36,131 nt of DNA from Pseudomonas sp. LS-2. GTDB lineage: Bacteria > Pseudomonadota > Gammaproteobacteria > Pseudomonadales > Pseudomonadaceae. The stretch lies in contig NZ_QXTJ01000031.1 in assembly GCF_003605735.1 (NCBI RefSeq), forward strand, positions 70,583 to 106,713, given 5' to 3'. The position numbers were made by a program, and so were the translations under genes. This document shows positions 7,697 through 16,005 of the stretch, piece by piece; position 1 is the first letter of the stretch, and every line of letters starts with the position of its first letter. The notes beneath the pieces were generated by a model. It ran no database searches. It had not been told where the DNA came from and saw only the letters and a program-made list of their open reading frames with translations.

Positions 7697-9013
7697 ATGA
7701 GCCAGGAACTCAGGCTTATTCGTCGCATCACCTTGAAACTCATCCCTTTTCTGATCCTGTTGTACCTGATCGCGTATGTGGACCGTTCCGCCGTGGGCTT
7801 CGCCAAGCTGCACATGGGCGCGGACGTCGGCATCGGCGATGCGGCGTATGGTTTGGGCGCGGGTCTGTTCTTCATCGGTTACTTTCTGCTGGAAATCCCC
7901 AGCAACCTGATGCTCGAGCGCTTCGGTGCACGGCGCTGGTTCGCGCGGATCATGATCACCTGGGGCGCGATCACCATGGGCATGGCCTTCGTTCAGGGCC
8001 CGACCAGCTTCTACGTGATGCGCTTTCTGCTCGGTGCGGCCGAAGCGGGCTTTTTCCCCGGCGTGCTGTACTACATCACCCAGTGGTTCCCGGTGCGCCA
8101 TCGCGGCAAGATTCTGGGACTGTTCATTCTCTCGCAACCCATCGCCATGATGATCACGGGCCCGATTTCCGGTGGCCTGCTGGGCATGGAAGGCATTGGT
8201 GGTTTGCACGGCTGGCAGTGGCTGTTCCTGTGCATCGGTGCGCCGGCGATTCTGCTGACATGGCCCGTGCTGCGCTGGTTGCCGGACGGTCCCAAAGACG
8301 TGAAGTGGATGGACCCGGTGGAGAAGGAGTGGCTGTCCGGTGAACTGAAAAAGGATCTGGAAGAATACGGACAGACCCGTCACGGCAATCCGTTGCACGC
8401 CCTCAAGGACAAACGCGTCCTGTTGCTGGCGCTGTTCTATCTTCCTGTCACGCTGAGTATCTATGGCCTGGGCCTGTGGCTGCCGACCCTGATCAAACAG
8501 TTCGGCGGCAGCGACCTGGTGACCGGTTTCGTGTCTTCAGTGCCTTATATCTTCGGCATCGTCGGTCTGTTGATCGTGCCGCGCAGCTCCGACCGTCTGA
8601 ATGATCGCTATGGTCATCTGGCGGTCCTTTATGTGATTGGCGCGGTGGGCCTGTTCCTTTCTGCTTACCTCAGTGTGCCGGTGCTGCAACTGGCGGCGCT
8701 GTGTCTGGTGGCGTTCTCGCTGTTCTCCTGCACGGCCGTGTTCTGGACATTGCCGGGGCGTTTCTTCGCCGGTGCCAGTGCGGCGGCGGGCATTGCATTG
8801 ATCAACTCGGTGGGCAACCTGGGCGGTTACATCGGCCCGTTCGTCATCGGCTGGCTGAAGGAAATCACCGGCAGCCTGGCCACCGGGCTGTACTTCCTCT
8901 CGGGCGTGATGGTCTGCGGCTTGATCCTGACCGGCGTCGTGTATCGCGTTCTGGAACGCAAGCATGTGTTGCCGGAAACCAAATTCGCCGCCAGCGCCCG
9001 TAGTTCTCGTTAA
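7697..9013 (+). CDS. MFS transporter, anion:cation symporter (ACS) type, first copy
   Basis: The 438-residue protein is a 12-helix major facilitator permease. The opening motif AYVDRSAVGFAKLHMG and the following GAGLFFIGYFLLEIPSNL are characteristic of the ACS branch, which contains importers of sugar acids such as galacturonate, glucarate and tartrate. In this context it probably brings a pentonate or related aldonate across the inner membrane with protons. GGAGA at 7684-7688 is 8 nt ahead of the ATG at 7697, which decides the start; the GTG at 7682 overlaps that ribosome binding site. It heads the plus-strand series of the catabolic cluster and has a candidate operator-controlled promoter. 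A second related permease lies at 12119, so the two may divide substrates. Confidence 0.88.
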   Translation: MSQELRLIRRITLKLIPFLILLYLIAYVDRSAVGFAKLHMGADVGIGDAAYGLGAGLFFIGYFLLEIPSNLMLERFGARRWFARIMITWGAITMGMAFVQGPTSFYVMRFLLGAAEAGFFPGVLYYITQWFPVRHRGKILGLFILSQPIAMMITGPISGGLLGMEGIGGLHGWQWLFLCIGAPAILLTWPVLRWLPDGPKDVKWMDPVEKEWLSGELKKDLEEYGQTRHGNPLHALKDKRVLLLALFYLPVTLSIYGLGLWLPTLIKQFGGSDLVTGFVSSVPYIFGIVGLLIVPRSSDRLNDRYGHLAVLYVIGAVGLFLSAYLSVPVLQLAALCLVAFSLFSCTAVFWTLPGRFFAGASAAAGIALINSVGNLGGYIGPFVIGWLKEITGSLATGLYFLSGVMVCGLILTGVVYRVLERKHVLPETKFAASARSSR

Positions 9014-9026
9014 CGGCGCGGCCTGC

Positions 9027-9113
9027 GTAGGAGCGCGCTTGCCCGCGATAGCAGTTTGTCTGTGAGGCCTTTGGTGGCTGACACGACGAATTCGCGGGCA
9101 AGCGCGCTCCTAC
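9027..9113. repeat. REPIN: inverted REP pair (GTAGGAGCGCGCTTGCCCGC class)
   Basis: Arms 9027-9048 and 9092-9113 are perfect 22-nt reverse complements with a 43-base spacer. The element fills the gap between the permease and the AraD1-like gene. The same class recurs at 16445-16532 and, degraded, at 15790-15857. Confidence 0.93.
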
Positions 9114-9149
9114 AGGGATCGTGCACATCATCTGGAAAGGAGACATTTC

Positions 9150-10142
9150 ATGCATTTGGTTCAATTCGAATTGGGCAACGGCGAACGCCGTGTCGGTCTG
9201 GTGGATGGCGCGCTGGTGCGTGAAGTGCAAGGCGCGACCAGCACCCGTGAGCTGGCGCTGGCCGCCATCGACAAGAAAATCTCTCTGGCCGAACAGGTCG
9301 ACAGCCTGGGGCTGGGCGACAGCCATGACTACTCGCAACTGCGCGCCGATCTGATGATCCTGCCGCCGCTGGACCATCCGGATCCTGCGCACCTGTTGGT
9401 CAGCGGGACCGGCCTGACTCACCTGGGCAGCGCCTCGGCCCGTGACAAGATGCACCAGCACGGCAACGATGAGTCGGCGATGACCGACACCATGCGCATC
9501 TTCAAGTGGGGCATCGAGGGCGGCAAACCTGCTGCCGGAGAAGCAGGCGTGCAACCGGAATGGTTCTACAAGGGCGACGGCAGCATCGTCATTCGTCCGG
9601 GCCAGGCCTTTCCACAGCCACCGTTTTCCGAGGACGCCGGTGAAGAGCCCGAGTTGAGCGGCCTGTACGTGATCGGTAACGACGGTCAGCCTTACCGTCT
9701 GGGTTTCGCCATCGGCAACGAGTTCTCTGACCACGTCATGGAACGCAAGAATTACCTGTACCTGGCCCACTCCAAACTGCGTGCCTGCTCGTTCGGTCCG
9801 GAACTGCGCGTGGGCGATCTGCCGCAGAACCTGGCGGGCACCAGCCGTATCCTGCGCGACGGCGAAGTGCTGTGGGAGAAGGAGTTTTTGAGCGGCGAGG
9901 CCAACATGTGCCATAGCCTGGAAAACCTCGAATACCACCACTTCAAGTACAGCCAGTTCCTGCGCCCGGGCGACGTCCACGTGCATTTCTTCGGCACCGC
10001 GACCCTGTCGTTCGCTGACGGCATCAAGACCCAGCCGGGTGACAAGTTCGAGATCAGCCAGAGCGAGTTCGGCGCGCCATTGGTCAACGGCATCGCGCCG
10101 ACCGAAGCGGTGTTCGTGCCGGGTGGCATCAAGCAGCTCTAA
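9150..10142 (+). CDS. AraD1/FAH-fold 2-keto-3-deoxypentonate dehydratase
   Basis: The 330-residue protein belongs to the fumarylacetoacetate-hydrolase fold, AraD1 (GguC-like) group. A divalent-metal site is visible as E166-x-E168 with D194 in GNEFSDH. Members of this group next to pentonate dehydratase genes remove water from 2-keto-3-deoxy-L-arabinonate or -D-xylonate to give alpha-ketoglutarate semialdehyde. That is exactly the step needed between the neighbouring IlvD/Edd enzyme and the semialdehyde dehydrogenase. AGGAGA at 9138-9143 sits 6 nt before the ATG at 9150, a strong start. The alternative enzyme for this step, a DHDPS-family dehydratase, is absent from the window. A hydrolase of another keto acid is possible but fits the context less well. 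Confidence 0.82.
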   Translation: MHLVQFELGNGERRVGLVDGALVREVQGATSTRELALAAIDKKISLAEQVDSLGLGDSHDYSQLRADLMILPPLDHPDPAHLLVSGTGLTHLGSASARDKMHQHGNDESAMTDTMRIFKWGIEGGKPAAGEAGVQPEWFYKGDGSIVIRPGQAFPQPPFSEDAGEEPELSGLYVIGNDGQPYRLGFAIGNEFSDHVMERKNYLYLAHSKLRACSFGPELRVGDLPQNLAGTSRILRDGEVLWEKEFLSGEANMCHSLENLEYHHFKYSQFLRPGDVHVHFFGTATLSFADGIKTQPGDKFEISQSEFGAPLVNGIAPTEAVFVPGGIKQL

Positions 10143-10172
10143 CCGACAACCGATCCGCTTCTGACCGAAGGG

Positions 10173-10302
10173 CGTGGGAGCGTGGCTTGTCCCGCGATCT
10201 GCCGGGACCGGCAGCAAATCCGGCAAACGCGGTCTTTCTGGCTGAGTTGACTGGTTTTGCTGCCGCTGCGCGCCAGATCGCGGGACAAGCCACGCTCCCA
10301 CG
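10173..10302. repeat. REPIN: inverted REP pair (GTGGGAGCGTGGCTTGTCCC class)
   Basis: Arms 10173-10201 and 10274-10302 are perfect 29-nt reverse complements with a 72-base spacer. This is a different REP class from those at 5613 and 9027. The element occupies most of the gap between the AraD1-like and dehydrogenase genes. Confidence 0.93.
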
Positions 10303-10340
10303 GCCTCTGGCCAGAATCAAAAGCTACCGGAGTACCTTTC

Positions 10341-11927
10341 ATGCCCCAGATCCTTGGTCACAACTACATCGGCGGCGCACGCAGTGCCGCTGGCAGCATC
10401 ATCGTCTACAGCGCTGACGCCAGTACCGGTGAAAACCTGCCCCACGATTTCTTTCAAGCAACAGTGGAGGAGGTCGACGCCGCAGCCAAAGCCGCTGCGT
10501 CCGCCTACCCGGCCTACCGTTCGCTGAGCGCCGAAAAACGCGCGCAGTTCCTTGATGCCATTGCCGATGAACTCGACGCATTGGGCGACGATTTCATCGC
10601 CACGGTCTGCCGTGAAACCGCGCTGCCCACCGCGCGCATTCAAGGCGAGCGCGGTCGGGTCACCGGCCAGATGCGCCTGTTCGCCAAAGTCCTGCGTCGA
10701 GGTGATTTCTACGGGGCGCGCATCGATCTGCCGCTGCCGGATCGCAAGCCCGCGCCGCGTCCTGACCTGCGCCAATACCGTATCGGTCTCGGCCCGGTCG
10801 CTGTGTTCGGTGCCAGCAACTTCCCGTTGGCGTTCTCCACGGCTGGCGGCGATACCGCGTCGGCACTGGCCGCCGGCTGTCCGGTCGTGTTCAAGGCCCA
10901 CAGCGGTCACATGGCAACCGCCGAGCAAGTGGCTGACGCCTTGCTGCGCGCTGCCGACAAAACCGGCATGCCCAAGGGCGTGTTCAACATGATCTATGGC
11001 AGCGGTGTCGGCGAGTGGCTGGTCAAGCACCCGGCGATTCAGGCCGTCGGCTTTACCGGTTCGCTCAAGGGCGGCCGTGCACTGTGCGACATGGCCGCTG
11101 CGCGTCCACAGCCGATCCCGGTGTTCGCCGAAATGTCGAGCATCAACCCGGTGATCATCCTGCCTCAAGCGCTGGACCTGCGCAGCGAGCGTATCGCTGC
11201 GGACCTGGCGGCTTCCATCGTTCAAGGCTGCGGACAGTTCTGCACCAACCCCGGTCTGATCATCGGTCTGCGCTCGCCTGCGTTCAGCGAGTTCCAGCAG
11301 CGTCTGGCGGCGCAGATCAACGACCAGCCGCCACAGACCATGCTCAACGCCGGCACGCTGAGCAGCTATGTCCGTGGCCTCAAAGCGCTGCACGCCCACG
11401 CCGGGATCGAACATCTGGCCGGTGGCGAACAGAAGGGCGATCAGGCCCATCCGCAACTGTTCAAGGCCGATGTCAGCCTGTTGCTCCGCGGCGATGAGTT
11501 ATTGCAGGAAGAAGTGTTCGGACCGACGTCCATCGTGGTCGAAGTTGCCGATCAGGCGCAGCTCACCGAGGCCCTGCTCGGGCTGCACGGTCAGCTCACC
11601 GCGACGCTGCTGGTCGATGGCGATGACATGCAGCGCTTCAGCGAATTGACCGGGCTGCTGGAGCAGAAGGTCGGTCGCATCCTGATCAACGGTTATCCAA
11701 CGGGCGTGGAAGTGGTGGACTCGATGGTGCACGGCGGCCCGTATCCGGCGACCTCCGATGCGCGCGGCACCTCGGTCGGCACGCTTGCGATCGATCGTTA
11801 CCTGCGCCCGGTGTGCTTCCAGAACTACCCAGACGACGCCTTGCCCGAGGCTTTGAAAAACGCCAATCCGCTAGGGATTCAGCGGCTGGTGGATGGGGTG
11901 AATACCGTGGAGGCTATCAACGCTTGA
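10341..11927 (+). CDS. Alpha-ketoglutarate semialdehyde dehydrogenase (NADP-type aldehyde dehydrogenase)
   Basis: The 528-residue enzyme is a complete aldehyde dehydrogenase. N160 (GASNFP), K185 (FKAHSGH), E264 (FAEMSSINP) and the catalytic C301 (GQFCTNPG) are all in place, and the sequence has the look of the KGSADH group used in oxidative pentose and hexarate pathways. It would oxidise alpha-ketoglutarate semialdehyde to alpha-ketoglutarate, the last step of the pathway encoded here. GGAG at 10329-10332 precedes the ATG at 10341 by 8 nt; the frame remains open to 10257 but that stretch is part of a REPIN. The preceding gap is almost wholly REPIN, so co-transcription with the AraD1-like gene would carry a long hairpin. 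Confidence 0.88.
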   Translation: MPQILGHNYIGGARSAAGSIIVYSADASTGENLPHDFFQATVEEVDAAAKAAASAYPAYRSLSAEKRAQFLDAIADELDALGDDFIATVCRETALPTARIQGERGRVTGQMRLFAKVLRRGDFYGARIDLPLPDRKPAPRPDLRQYRIGLGPVAVFGASNFPLAFSTAGGDTASALAAGCPVVFKAHSGHMATAEQVADALLRAADKTGMPKGVFNMIYGSGVGEWLVKHPAIQAVGFTGSLKGGRALCDMAAARPQPIPVFAEMSSINPVIILPQALDLRSERIAADLAASIVQGCGQFCTNPGLIIGLRSPAFSEFQQRLAAQINDQPPQTMLNAGTLSSYVRGLKALHAHAGIEHLAGGEQKGDQAHPQLFKADVSLLLRGDELLQEEVFGPTSIVVEVADQAQLTEALLGLHGQLTATLLVDGDDMQRFSELTGLLEQKVGRILINGYPTGVEVVDSMVHGGPYPATSDARGTSVGTLAIDRYLRPVCFQNYPDDALPEALKNANPLGIQRLVDGVNTVEAINA

Positions 11928-11929
11928 TG

Positions 11930-12046
11930 TGATCGCTCCCACGCTGCGCGTGGTAACGCCGCTCACGGGCTGCATTCCCACGCAGAGCGTGGGAACGATC
12001 ATCAACAGGAGATTGATCGCACCCATGCAGAGCGTGGGAACGATCA
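11930..12046. repeat. Three copies of the GTGGGAACGATCA-type palindromic repeat
   Basis: Units at about 11930-11959, 11971-12002 and 12015-12046 share the core CCCACGC...GCGTGGGAACGATCA; the first is inverted relative to the other two and each contains its own short palindrome. This is another extragenic repeat family of fluorescent pseudomonads and occupies the gap between the dehydrogenase and the second permease. Confidence 0.85.
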
Positions 12047-12118
12047 ACGTGTGACGCCCGAACACCGCTTCACCGCAACCCACCCGACACCCACATAAAA
12101 ACAAACGAGGTGCGACCC

Positions 12119-13444
12119 ATGACCGCCAATGCCATACCACTGGAACAGCTCGACGCCGATGCACTGGAGGACAGCATTTACCGCAAGGTGAGCTGGCGGA
12201 TCGTGCCGCTGTTCATTTGCTGCTTCCTGTTCGCCTACCTTGACCGGGTCAACATCAGTTTCGCCAAACTGCAGATGGCCAGCGATCTGGGGTTCAGCGA
12301 GACCGTCTACGGTCTGGGCGCGAGTCTGTTCTTCGTCGGCTACTTTCTCTTTGAAGTCCCCAGCAACGTGCTGCTGCACAAGATCGGCGCGCGGATCTGG
12401 ATCGCCCGGATCATGGTGTCCTGGGGCATCGCTTCGGCCTGCATGATGTTCGTGCAGACAGAATTCTGGTTCTACACCCTGCGTTTTCTGATCGGCGTGA
12501 TGGAAGCCGGCTTCGTCCCCGGCGTGTTGTATTTCTTCACCCAGTGGTACCCGAGCACACGACGGGCGCGGGTCAACTCCTACTTCAAAAGCTCCATTTG
12601 CCTGTGCGGTATCGTCGGCGGTCCGATTGCCGGATTGATCCTCGGCCACTTCGACGGCGTGATGGGCGTGGCCGGCTGGCGCTGGCTGTTTCTGCTCGAA
12701 GGCATCCCCTCGGTCGTGCTCGGCGGCGTGGTGTTCTGGCTGGTAAAAGACCGGATCGAGGACGCACCTTGGCTCAGCGCGCAGGAAAAACAGGTGGTGC
12801 TGTCGCGCATGGCCAAAGAGCCCAAACCCGCGGTGTCGCAGAAGGTCAAGGACATCTGGAAACACCCGACCACCTACGTCATGTCGGCGATCTACCTGTG
12901 TTTGGTGATGGCACTGACCGGTCTGCTGTTCTGGATGCCGCAATTGATCAAGAGCGCGGGTGTCGCGGACACCATGACCATTGGCTGGCTGACCGTGATT
13001 CCCTATGTGGGCGCGGTGATCGGCAACCTGCTGATCGGCGCCAGTTCCGACCGTCATCGTGAACGCCGCTGGCACATGGCAGGCTGCGCGACCCTGACCG
13101 CAGCAGGCTATCTGGTGTGTGCGCTGTTCCCCGGACAGTTGGTGCCGCTGATGATCGGCATGACGCTGATCATGACCGGCATCATTGCCTGGATGCCGAT
13201 TTTCTGGACCATCCCCCCACGTTTCCTCAGCGGCATAGCCGCAGCGGCAGGGATCGCCCTGATCAACTCCCTGGGTCAGCTGGGCGGCATCATCGCGCCG
13301 TTCATGGTCGGTCGCATCAAGGACCTGACCGGCACCGCAACGCCTGCGTTGTTCGCGTTGTTTGCCGTGAGCGTACTGGCCATCGCGCTGATCATCTGGG
13401 GCATTCCGCAGCGCTATTACGTGAAGGAAGCGTCTCAGGATTGA
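12119..13444 (+). CDS. MFS transporter, anion:cation symporter (ACS) type, second copy
   Basis: The 441-residue 12-helix permease has the ACS signature AYLDRVNISFAKLQMA followed by GASLFFVGYFLFEVPSNVLL. It is clearly related to the 7697-9013 permease (shared motifs throughout, for example AAAGIALINS near helix 11), but it has a longer N-terminal tail and has diverged enough to suggest a different substrate. GAGG at 12107-12110 lies 8 nt before the ATG at 12119; the GTG at 12110 overlaps that site and was rejected. A sugar acid or aldonate is the expected cargo. Whether it belongs to the same transcript as the dehydrogenase is unclear because of the triple repeat in between. Confidence 0.87.
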   Translation: MTANAIPLEQLDADALEDSIYRKVSWRIVPLFICCFLFAYLDRVNISFAKLQMASDLGFSETVYGLGASLFFVGYFLFEVPSNVLLHKIGARIWIARIMVSWGIASACMMFVQTEFWFYTLRFLIGVMEAGFVPGVLYFFTQWYPSTRRARVNSYFKSSICLCGIVGGPIAGLILGHFDGVMGVAGWRWLFLLEGIPSVVLGGVVFWLVKDRIEDAPWLSAQEKQVVLSRMAKEPKPAVSQKVKDIWKHPTTYVMSAIYLCLVMALTGLLFWMPQLIKSAGVADTMTIGWLTVIPYVGAVIGNLLIGASSDRHRERRWHMAGCATLTAAGYLVCALFPGQLVPLMIGMTLIMTGIIAWMPIFWTIPPRFLSGIAAAAGIALINSLGQLGGIIAPFMVGRIKDLTGTATPALFALFAVSVLAIALIIWGIPQRYYVKEASQD

Positions 13445-13533
13445 CCGTTCCGACAGCGCTCAAGGCGTTCGCACCCCACACGCGTGCGCCTTTTGACCTA
13501 TCATTCGCGCTTTCACCTACGCGAATGACTGCC

Positions 13534-13839
13534 ATGACGACTACCCCGCAAACCCTTCGTGCCGAACTGCAAACGGCGCTGACCTCCCACAGCATGCTGG
13601 AGATCGATGGCCTGCATGCCTTCGAGTTCTCGCTGGATGAAATGCTGCAGATCGAAAGCATGGACGGTCGCGAGCGAAAGGTCTGGCGTTTTTCTCTGGC
13701 GCAGATCGATTCCGCCCAGTTCGACGATGCGCTGCAGAGCTGGGTCATCAACGACGGCAACGCCGATCACCGCATCGTGGTGCTCAACGCGTTTGCGGCC
13801 AGTGATGAGGATGAGGACGAAGAAGAAGAGCAGGGCTGA
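13534..13839 (+). CDS. Small acidic Pseudomonas protein, possibly DUF5629 family
   Basis: About 101 residues, compact and mixed alpha/beta in appearance, with conserved-looking segments MLEIDGLHAFEFSLDE and RKVWRFSLAQI and a very acidic C-terminal tail rich in Asp and Glu. I do not recognise a function; the DUF5629 label is from memory and uncertain. There is no signal peptide or membrane segment. The ATG at 13534 or the one at 13525 could be the start and neither has a good ribosome binding site; the frame extends back to 13117 only because it shadows the permease gene. It sits 89 bases after the second permease and before the lactonase, but nothing ties it to sugar catabolism. Confidence 0.65.
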   Translation: MTTTPQTLRAELQTALTSHSMLEIDGLHAFEFSLDEMLQIESMDGRERKVWRFSLAQIDSAQFDDALQSWVINDGNADHRIVVLNAFAASDEDEDEEEEQG

Positions 13840-13972
13840 CACTTTTACCCTGTAGCAAATAAACGCTCATGTCCGCTCTCTGCTCCTGGCAACTACTGCG
13901 CGCAAACCGCTGTCATAGACCTGATTCGCGCGTCTGCCGCGCGCCAACAACACCAACAATGAGATCGCCCCG

Positions 13973-15142
13973 ATGACTCCCAGATTCGTACCCTGGCTGG
14001 TGCTCGCCAGCAGCCTTACCGCCCTCTCCGTTCAGGCCAAGTCCATGACCGATTACGACGTACTGGTGGGTGCCTATACCGCCGGTGCCAGCGAAGGCAT
14101 CTATCGCTATGGCTTCAATACCCAGACCGGTCAGCTCGACGCCAAACCGCGTCAGGTGATCAAAAGTGAAAACCCGTCCTGGCTGACCCTCTCCAAGGAT
14201 CAGCGCCACCTGTTCGCCGTTAACGAGAATGGCCCGGGCCAGACTGATGTGGTCGGCAAGGTCAGCAGCTTCGCCATCGACCCCAAGACCCATGCGGTAT
14301 CGTTCATCAACCAGATCGAAAGCAAAGGCGAGGAGCCGACGCATTCCAACCTGAGTCTGGACGGGCGTTTCCTGTTCGTCGCCAACTACGCCGTCCATCC
14401 CGATCCGGGTGGTTCGCTGGCCGTGGTTCCGGTGGGCAAGGATGGCAAGTTGTCTGCTGTCGCACAGACCGCCACCCACGAAGCGAGCAAGGTCAATCCT
14501 GAGCGTCAGGCCTCATCTCACGTTCACTCAGCCGTTCCAACGCCTGACGGCAAGTACCTGATCGCCATGGATCTGGGCGCCGACAAGATGTTCGTTTTCA
14601 ATTACGACGGCAAGAAAACGCAACCGCTGACGCCCGCCAAAGCACCTTCCGTTGACCTGCCACCGGGCAGCGGCCCGCGTCATCTGCTGTTCAGCAAAGA
14701 CGGCAAGCACGCCTGGCTGACCATGGAAATGAGCGCCCAAGTGGCGGTGTTCGACTACCACGACGGCGTCTTCAAGCGCACCGCCCTGGTGGACCTGGCG
14801 AACAAGGACGGTCAGCAGTACCGCGCAGCGGGCGGCCTGCACACCTCGCCGGACGGCAAGTTCCTGTACGTCGCCAACCGCGGCGACGTCAACGAACTGC
14901 TGGTATTCAGCATCAACGCCGGCAATGGCCAGTTGAAGGAAATCCAGCGTCGTTCGGTGGAAGGCAAGGAGCCGCGTGAGTTCGCCTTCGACCCTAGCGG
15001 CCATTTCCTGCTGATCGCCAACCAGAAAAGCAACCAGATCGTGACCGTTCGAGTTGACCCAAAAACCGGGCTTCTGGGCGAAACGGTGCAGAAAGTAGAC
15101 TTCGGTTCACCTTCCGACTTCCGTTTTCTGACTGGCAAGTGA
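13973..15142 (+). CDS. Exported seven-bladed beta-propeller lactonase (YbhE/Pgl-type family)
   Basis: The 389-residue protein has a cleavable signal peptide (hydrophobic core about 7-20, likely cut after VQA at residue 22). It continues as a seven-bladed propeller of the Lactonase family, with repeated blade segments such as GRFLFVANY, GKYLIAMDLG, KFLYVANR and GHFLLIANQ. The cytoplasmic relatives hydrolyse 6-phosphogluconolactone. An exported form next to pentonate genes more likely opens a pentono- or aldono-lactone formed by periplasmic oxidation, giving the acid that the neighbouring permeases import. That role is inference from context and location. The start at 13973 is fixed by the signal peptide; the ribosome binding site is weak. 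A hairpin follows at 15159-15183. Confidence 0.82.
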   Translation: MTPRFVPWLVLASSLTALSVQAKSMTDYDVLVGAYTAGASEGIYRYGFNTQTGQLDAKPRQVIKSENPSWLTLSKDQRHLFAVNENGPGQTDVVGKVSSFAIDPKTHAVSFINQIESKGEEPTHSNLSLDGRFLFVANYAVHPDPGGSLAVVPVGKDGKLSAVAQTATHEASKVNPERQASSHVHSAVPTPDGKYLIAMDLGADKMFVFNYDGKKTQPLTPAKAPSVDLPPGSGPRHLLFSKDGKHAWLTMEMSAQVAVFDYHDGVFKRTALVDLANKDGQQYRAAGGLHTSPDGKFLYVANRGDVNELLVFSINAGNGQLKEIQRRSVEGKEPREFAFDPSGHFLLIANQKSNQIVTVRVDPKTGLLGETVQKVDFGSPSDFRFLTGK

Positions 15143-15158
15143 CACGTTGACGCAGGCT

Positions 15159-15183
15159 CGAGCCCTTGATCTACAAGGGCTCG
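15159..15183 (+). terminator. Hairpin after lactonase gene
   Basis: The arms CGAGCCCTTG (15159-15168) and CAAGGGCTCG (15174-15183) pair perfectly around a 5-nt loop, 16 bases after the lactonase stop. The stem is strong but no T-tract follows, so it may be an inefficient or processed 3' end rather than a textbook intrinsic terminator. Confidence 0.55.
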
Positions 15184-15314
15184 GCGCATGTATTAATTCA
15201 AGTGATAAGGGCTAGTGCCAGAAAAGATTTTTTCTGAAAGCTCCTCGGGCGTAACTTTCATTCCACGGCCACGACGGTCAAGACTTGAAACGAAACAACA
15301 CCGAGGTACGCATC

Positions 15315-15497
15315 ATGAACTTCAATATCTTCTCCATCATCGCCGCGTCCGCCATCTCCGCCACCGTTGCATTGCCTGCCAGTGCCAGCGTTGATGTCGC
15401 CGACAAAAAAGTCAGCTCGACCCAGAGCTATACCCCGAAGTACCTGCAACAAAGCGCCAACTTCTACGCGGCTCTGGATCATAAGACTCAGCAATGA
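15315..15497 (+). CDS. Small exported protein of unknown function (60 aa)
   Basis: The 60-residue product has a classic signal peptide, with hydrophobic residues 5-20 and a probable cut after PASA (about residue 24). That leaves a mature peptide of roughly 36 residues beginning SVDVADKK and containing SYTPKYLQQSANFYAAL. No cysteines are present. GAGG at 15303-15306 lies 8 nt before the ATG at 15315, which I prefer to the upstream ATG at 15285. It is flanked by hairpins and repeats and has no operon partner. Small exported peptides of this shape are common in pseudomonads as stress or envelope proteins, but no specific role can be assigned. An AT-rich hairpin at 15219-15236 lies in its upstream region. 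Confidence 0.7.
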   Translation: MNFNIFSIIAASAISATVALPASASVDVADKKVSSTQSYTPKYLQQSANFYAALDHKTQQ

Positions 15498-15517
15498 ATA
15501 AAACGCCCCAAGTGAAT

Positions 15518-15556
15518 CCATTCCCCGTTAACGACCTTCACAATAACGGGGGATGG
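15518..15556 (+). terminator. Hairpin after the small exported protein gene
   Basis: Arms 15518-15530 (CCATTCCCCGTTA) and 15544-15556 (TAACGGGGGATGG) pair over 13 positions with one G-T wobble, loop 13 nt, starting 21 bases after the stop at 15497. No T-tract follows. It probably marks the 3' end of the preceding transcript. Confidence 0.5.
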
Positions 15557-15605
15557 ATGTGTAAGGAATGACGTTGTATCGCTGTACTTGCTCGGTCATT
15601 GAAAG

Positions 15606-15710
15606 AACGCTTTCGCGAGCAAATTCGCCGTTAACAGGTTGATGCGACCCACTGACCACTGCGTGTCAGGCCATGCATCAAATGTAGGCGAGCTTGCTCG
15701 CGAAAGCGTT
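15606..15710. repeat. Imperfect REP inverted pair
   Basis: The outer arms AACGCTTTCGCGAGCAA (15606-15622) and its exact complement (15694-15710) enclose 71 bases. The next inner bases are related to the GAGCTTGCTCGCGA class at 5613 but no longer pair cleanly, so this looks like a partly decayed REPIN. Confidence 0.8.
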
Positions 15711-15727
15711 GAATTCCCTCCCTTTGG

Positions 15728-15762
15728 TCCCCGTCTGCTGAATAAGCGGCGGGGATTTTTTT
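15728..15762 (+). terminator. Intrinsic terminator with no obvious gene upstream
   Basis: The stem TCCCCG/CGGGGA (15728-15733 with 15750-15755) is extended by GCT/AGC around the loop GAATA, and seven T residues follow at 15756-15762. This is a textbook rho-independent terminator on the plus strand. The nearest plus-strand gene ends 230 bases earlier and already has its own hairpin. Confidence 0.8.
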
Positions 15763-15789
15763 ATGCCCGAGATTCATATTAATCGTGCA

Positions 15790-15857
15790 GGAGCGCGCTT
15801 GCCCGCGAATCGCGTTGATGCAGTGCGGCAATCTTTTATCCCGGGCAAGCGCACTCC
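15790..15857. repeat. Degraded REP pair (GCGCGCTTGCCCGC class)
   Basis: GGAGCGCGCTTGCCCG at 15790-15805 pairs with CGGGCAAGCGCACTCC at 15842-15857 with one mismatch. The outer arms of the intact copies at 9027 and 16445 are missing. Confidence 0.8.
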
Positions 15858-16005
15858 CAATAAGCGAGGCAAGAAACTATCAGCCTTATTGAAGCGTTAA
15901 ATAATCAACCCGCCTGATGTTTTCCATCGCTGCACATCGTTTTTAAAGGACCGTAAGTTCCCGCATTCTGGGCGCCTGAAACAGGAACAACCCGGAGCTA
16001 CTGAC

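Larger units (their letters stand above)
15498..16005. other. Repeat- and hairpin-rich gap between small-protein genes
   Basis: The 508 bases hold no convincing protein gene. In order they contain a hairpin (15518-15556), an imperfect REP pair (15606-15710), a textbook intrinsic terminator (15728-15762), a degraded REP pair (15790-15857) and the leader of the 63-residue protein. The minus-strand frame at 15631-15831 crosses the REP elements and is not credible. A small RNA ending at the terminator is possible. Confidence 0.7.

Noticed and set aside
8865..10301. 478-residue minus-strand frame across the permease end, a REPIN and the AraD1-like gene
   Set aside because: It crosses a perfect REPIN and two well-supported plus-strand genes, and its translation shows no domain.
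13117..13533. Long N-terminal extension of the small acidic protein
   Set aside because: It lies inside the second permease gene in another frame and has the Arg/His-rich look of a shadow.
15219..15236. AT-rich hairpin CAGAAAA-GATT-TTTTCTG as a terminator or operator
   Set aside because: A weak stem without GC pairs near the loop; no regulator or transcript end can be tied to it.
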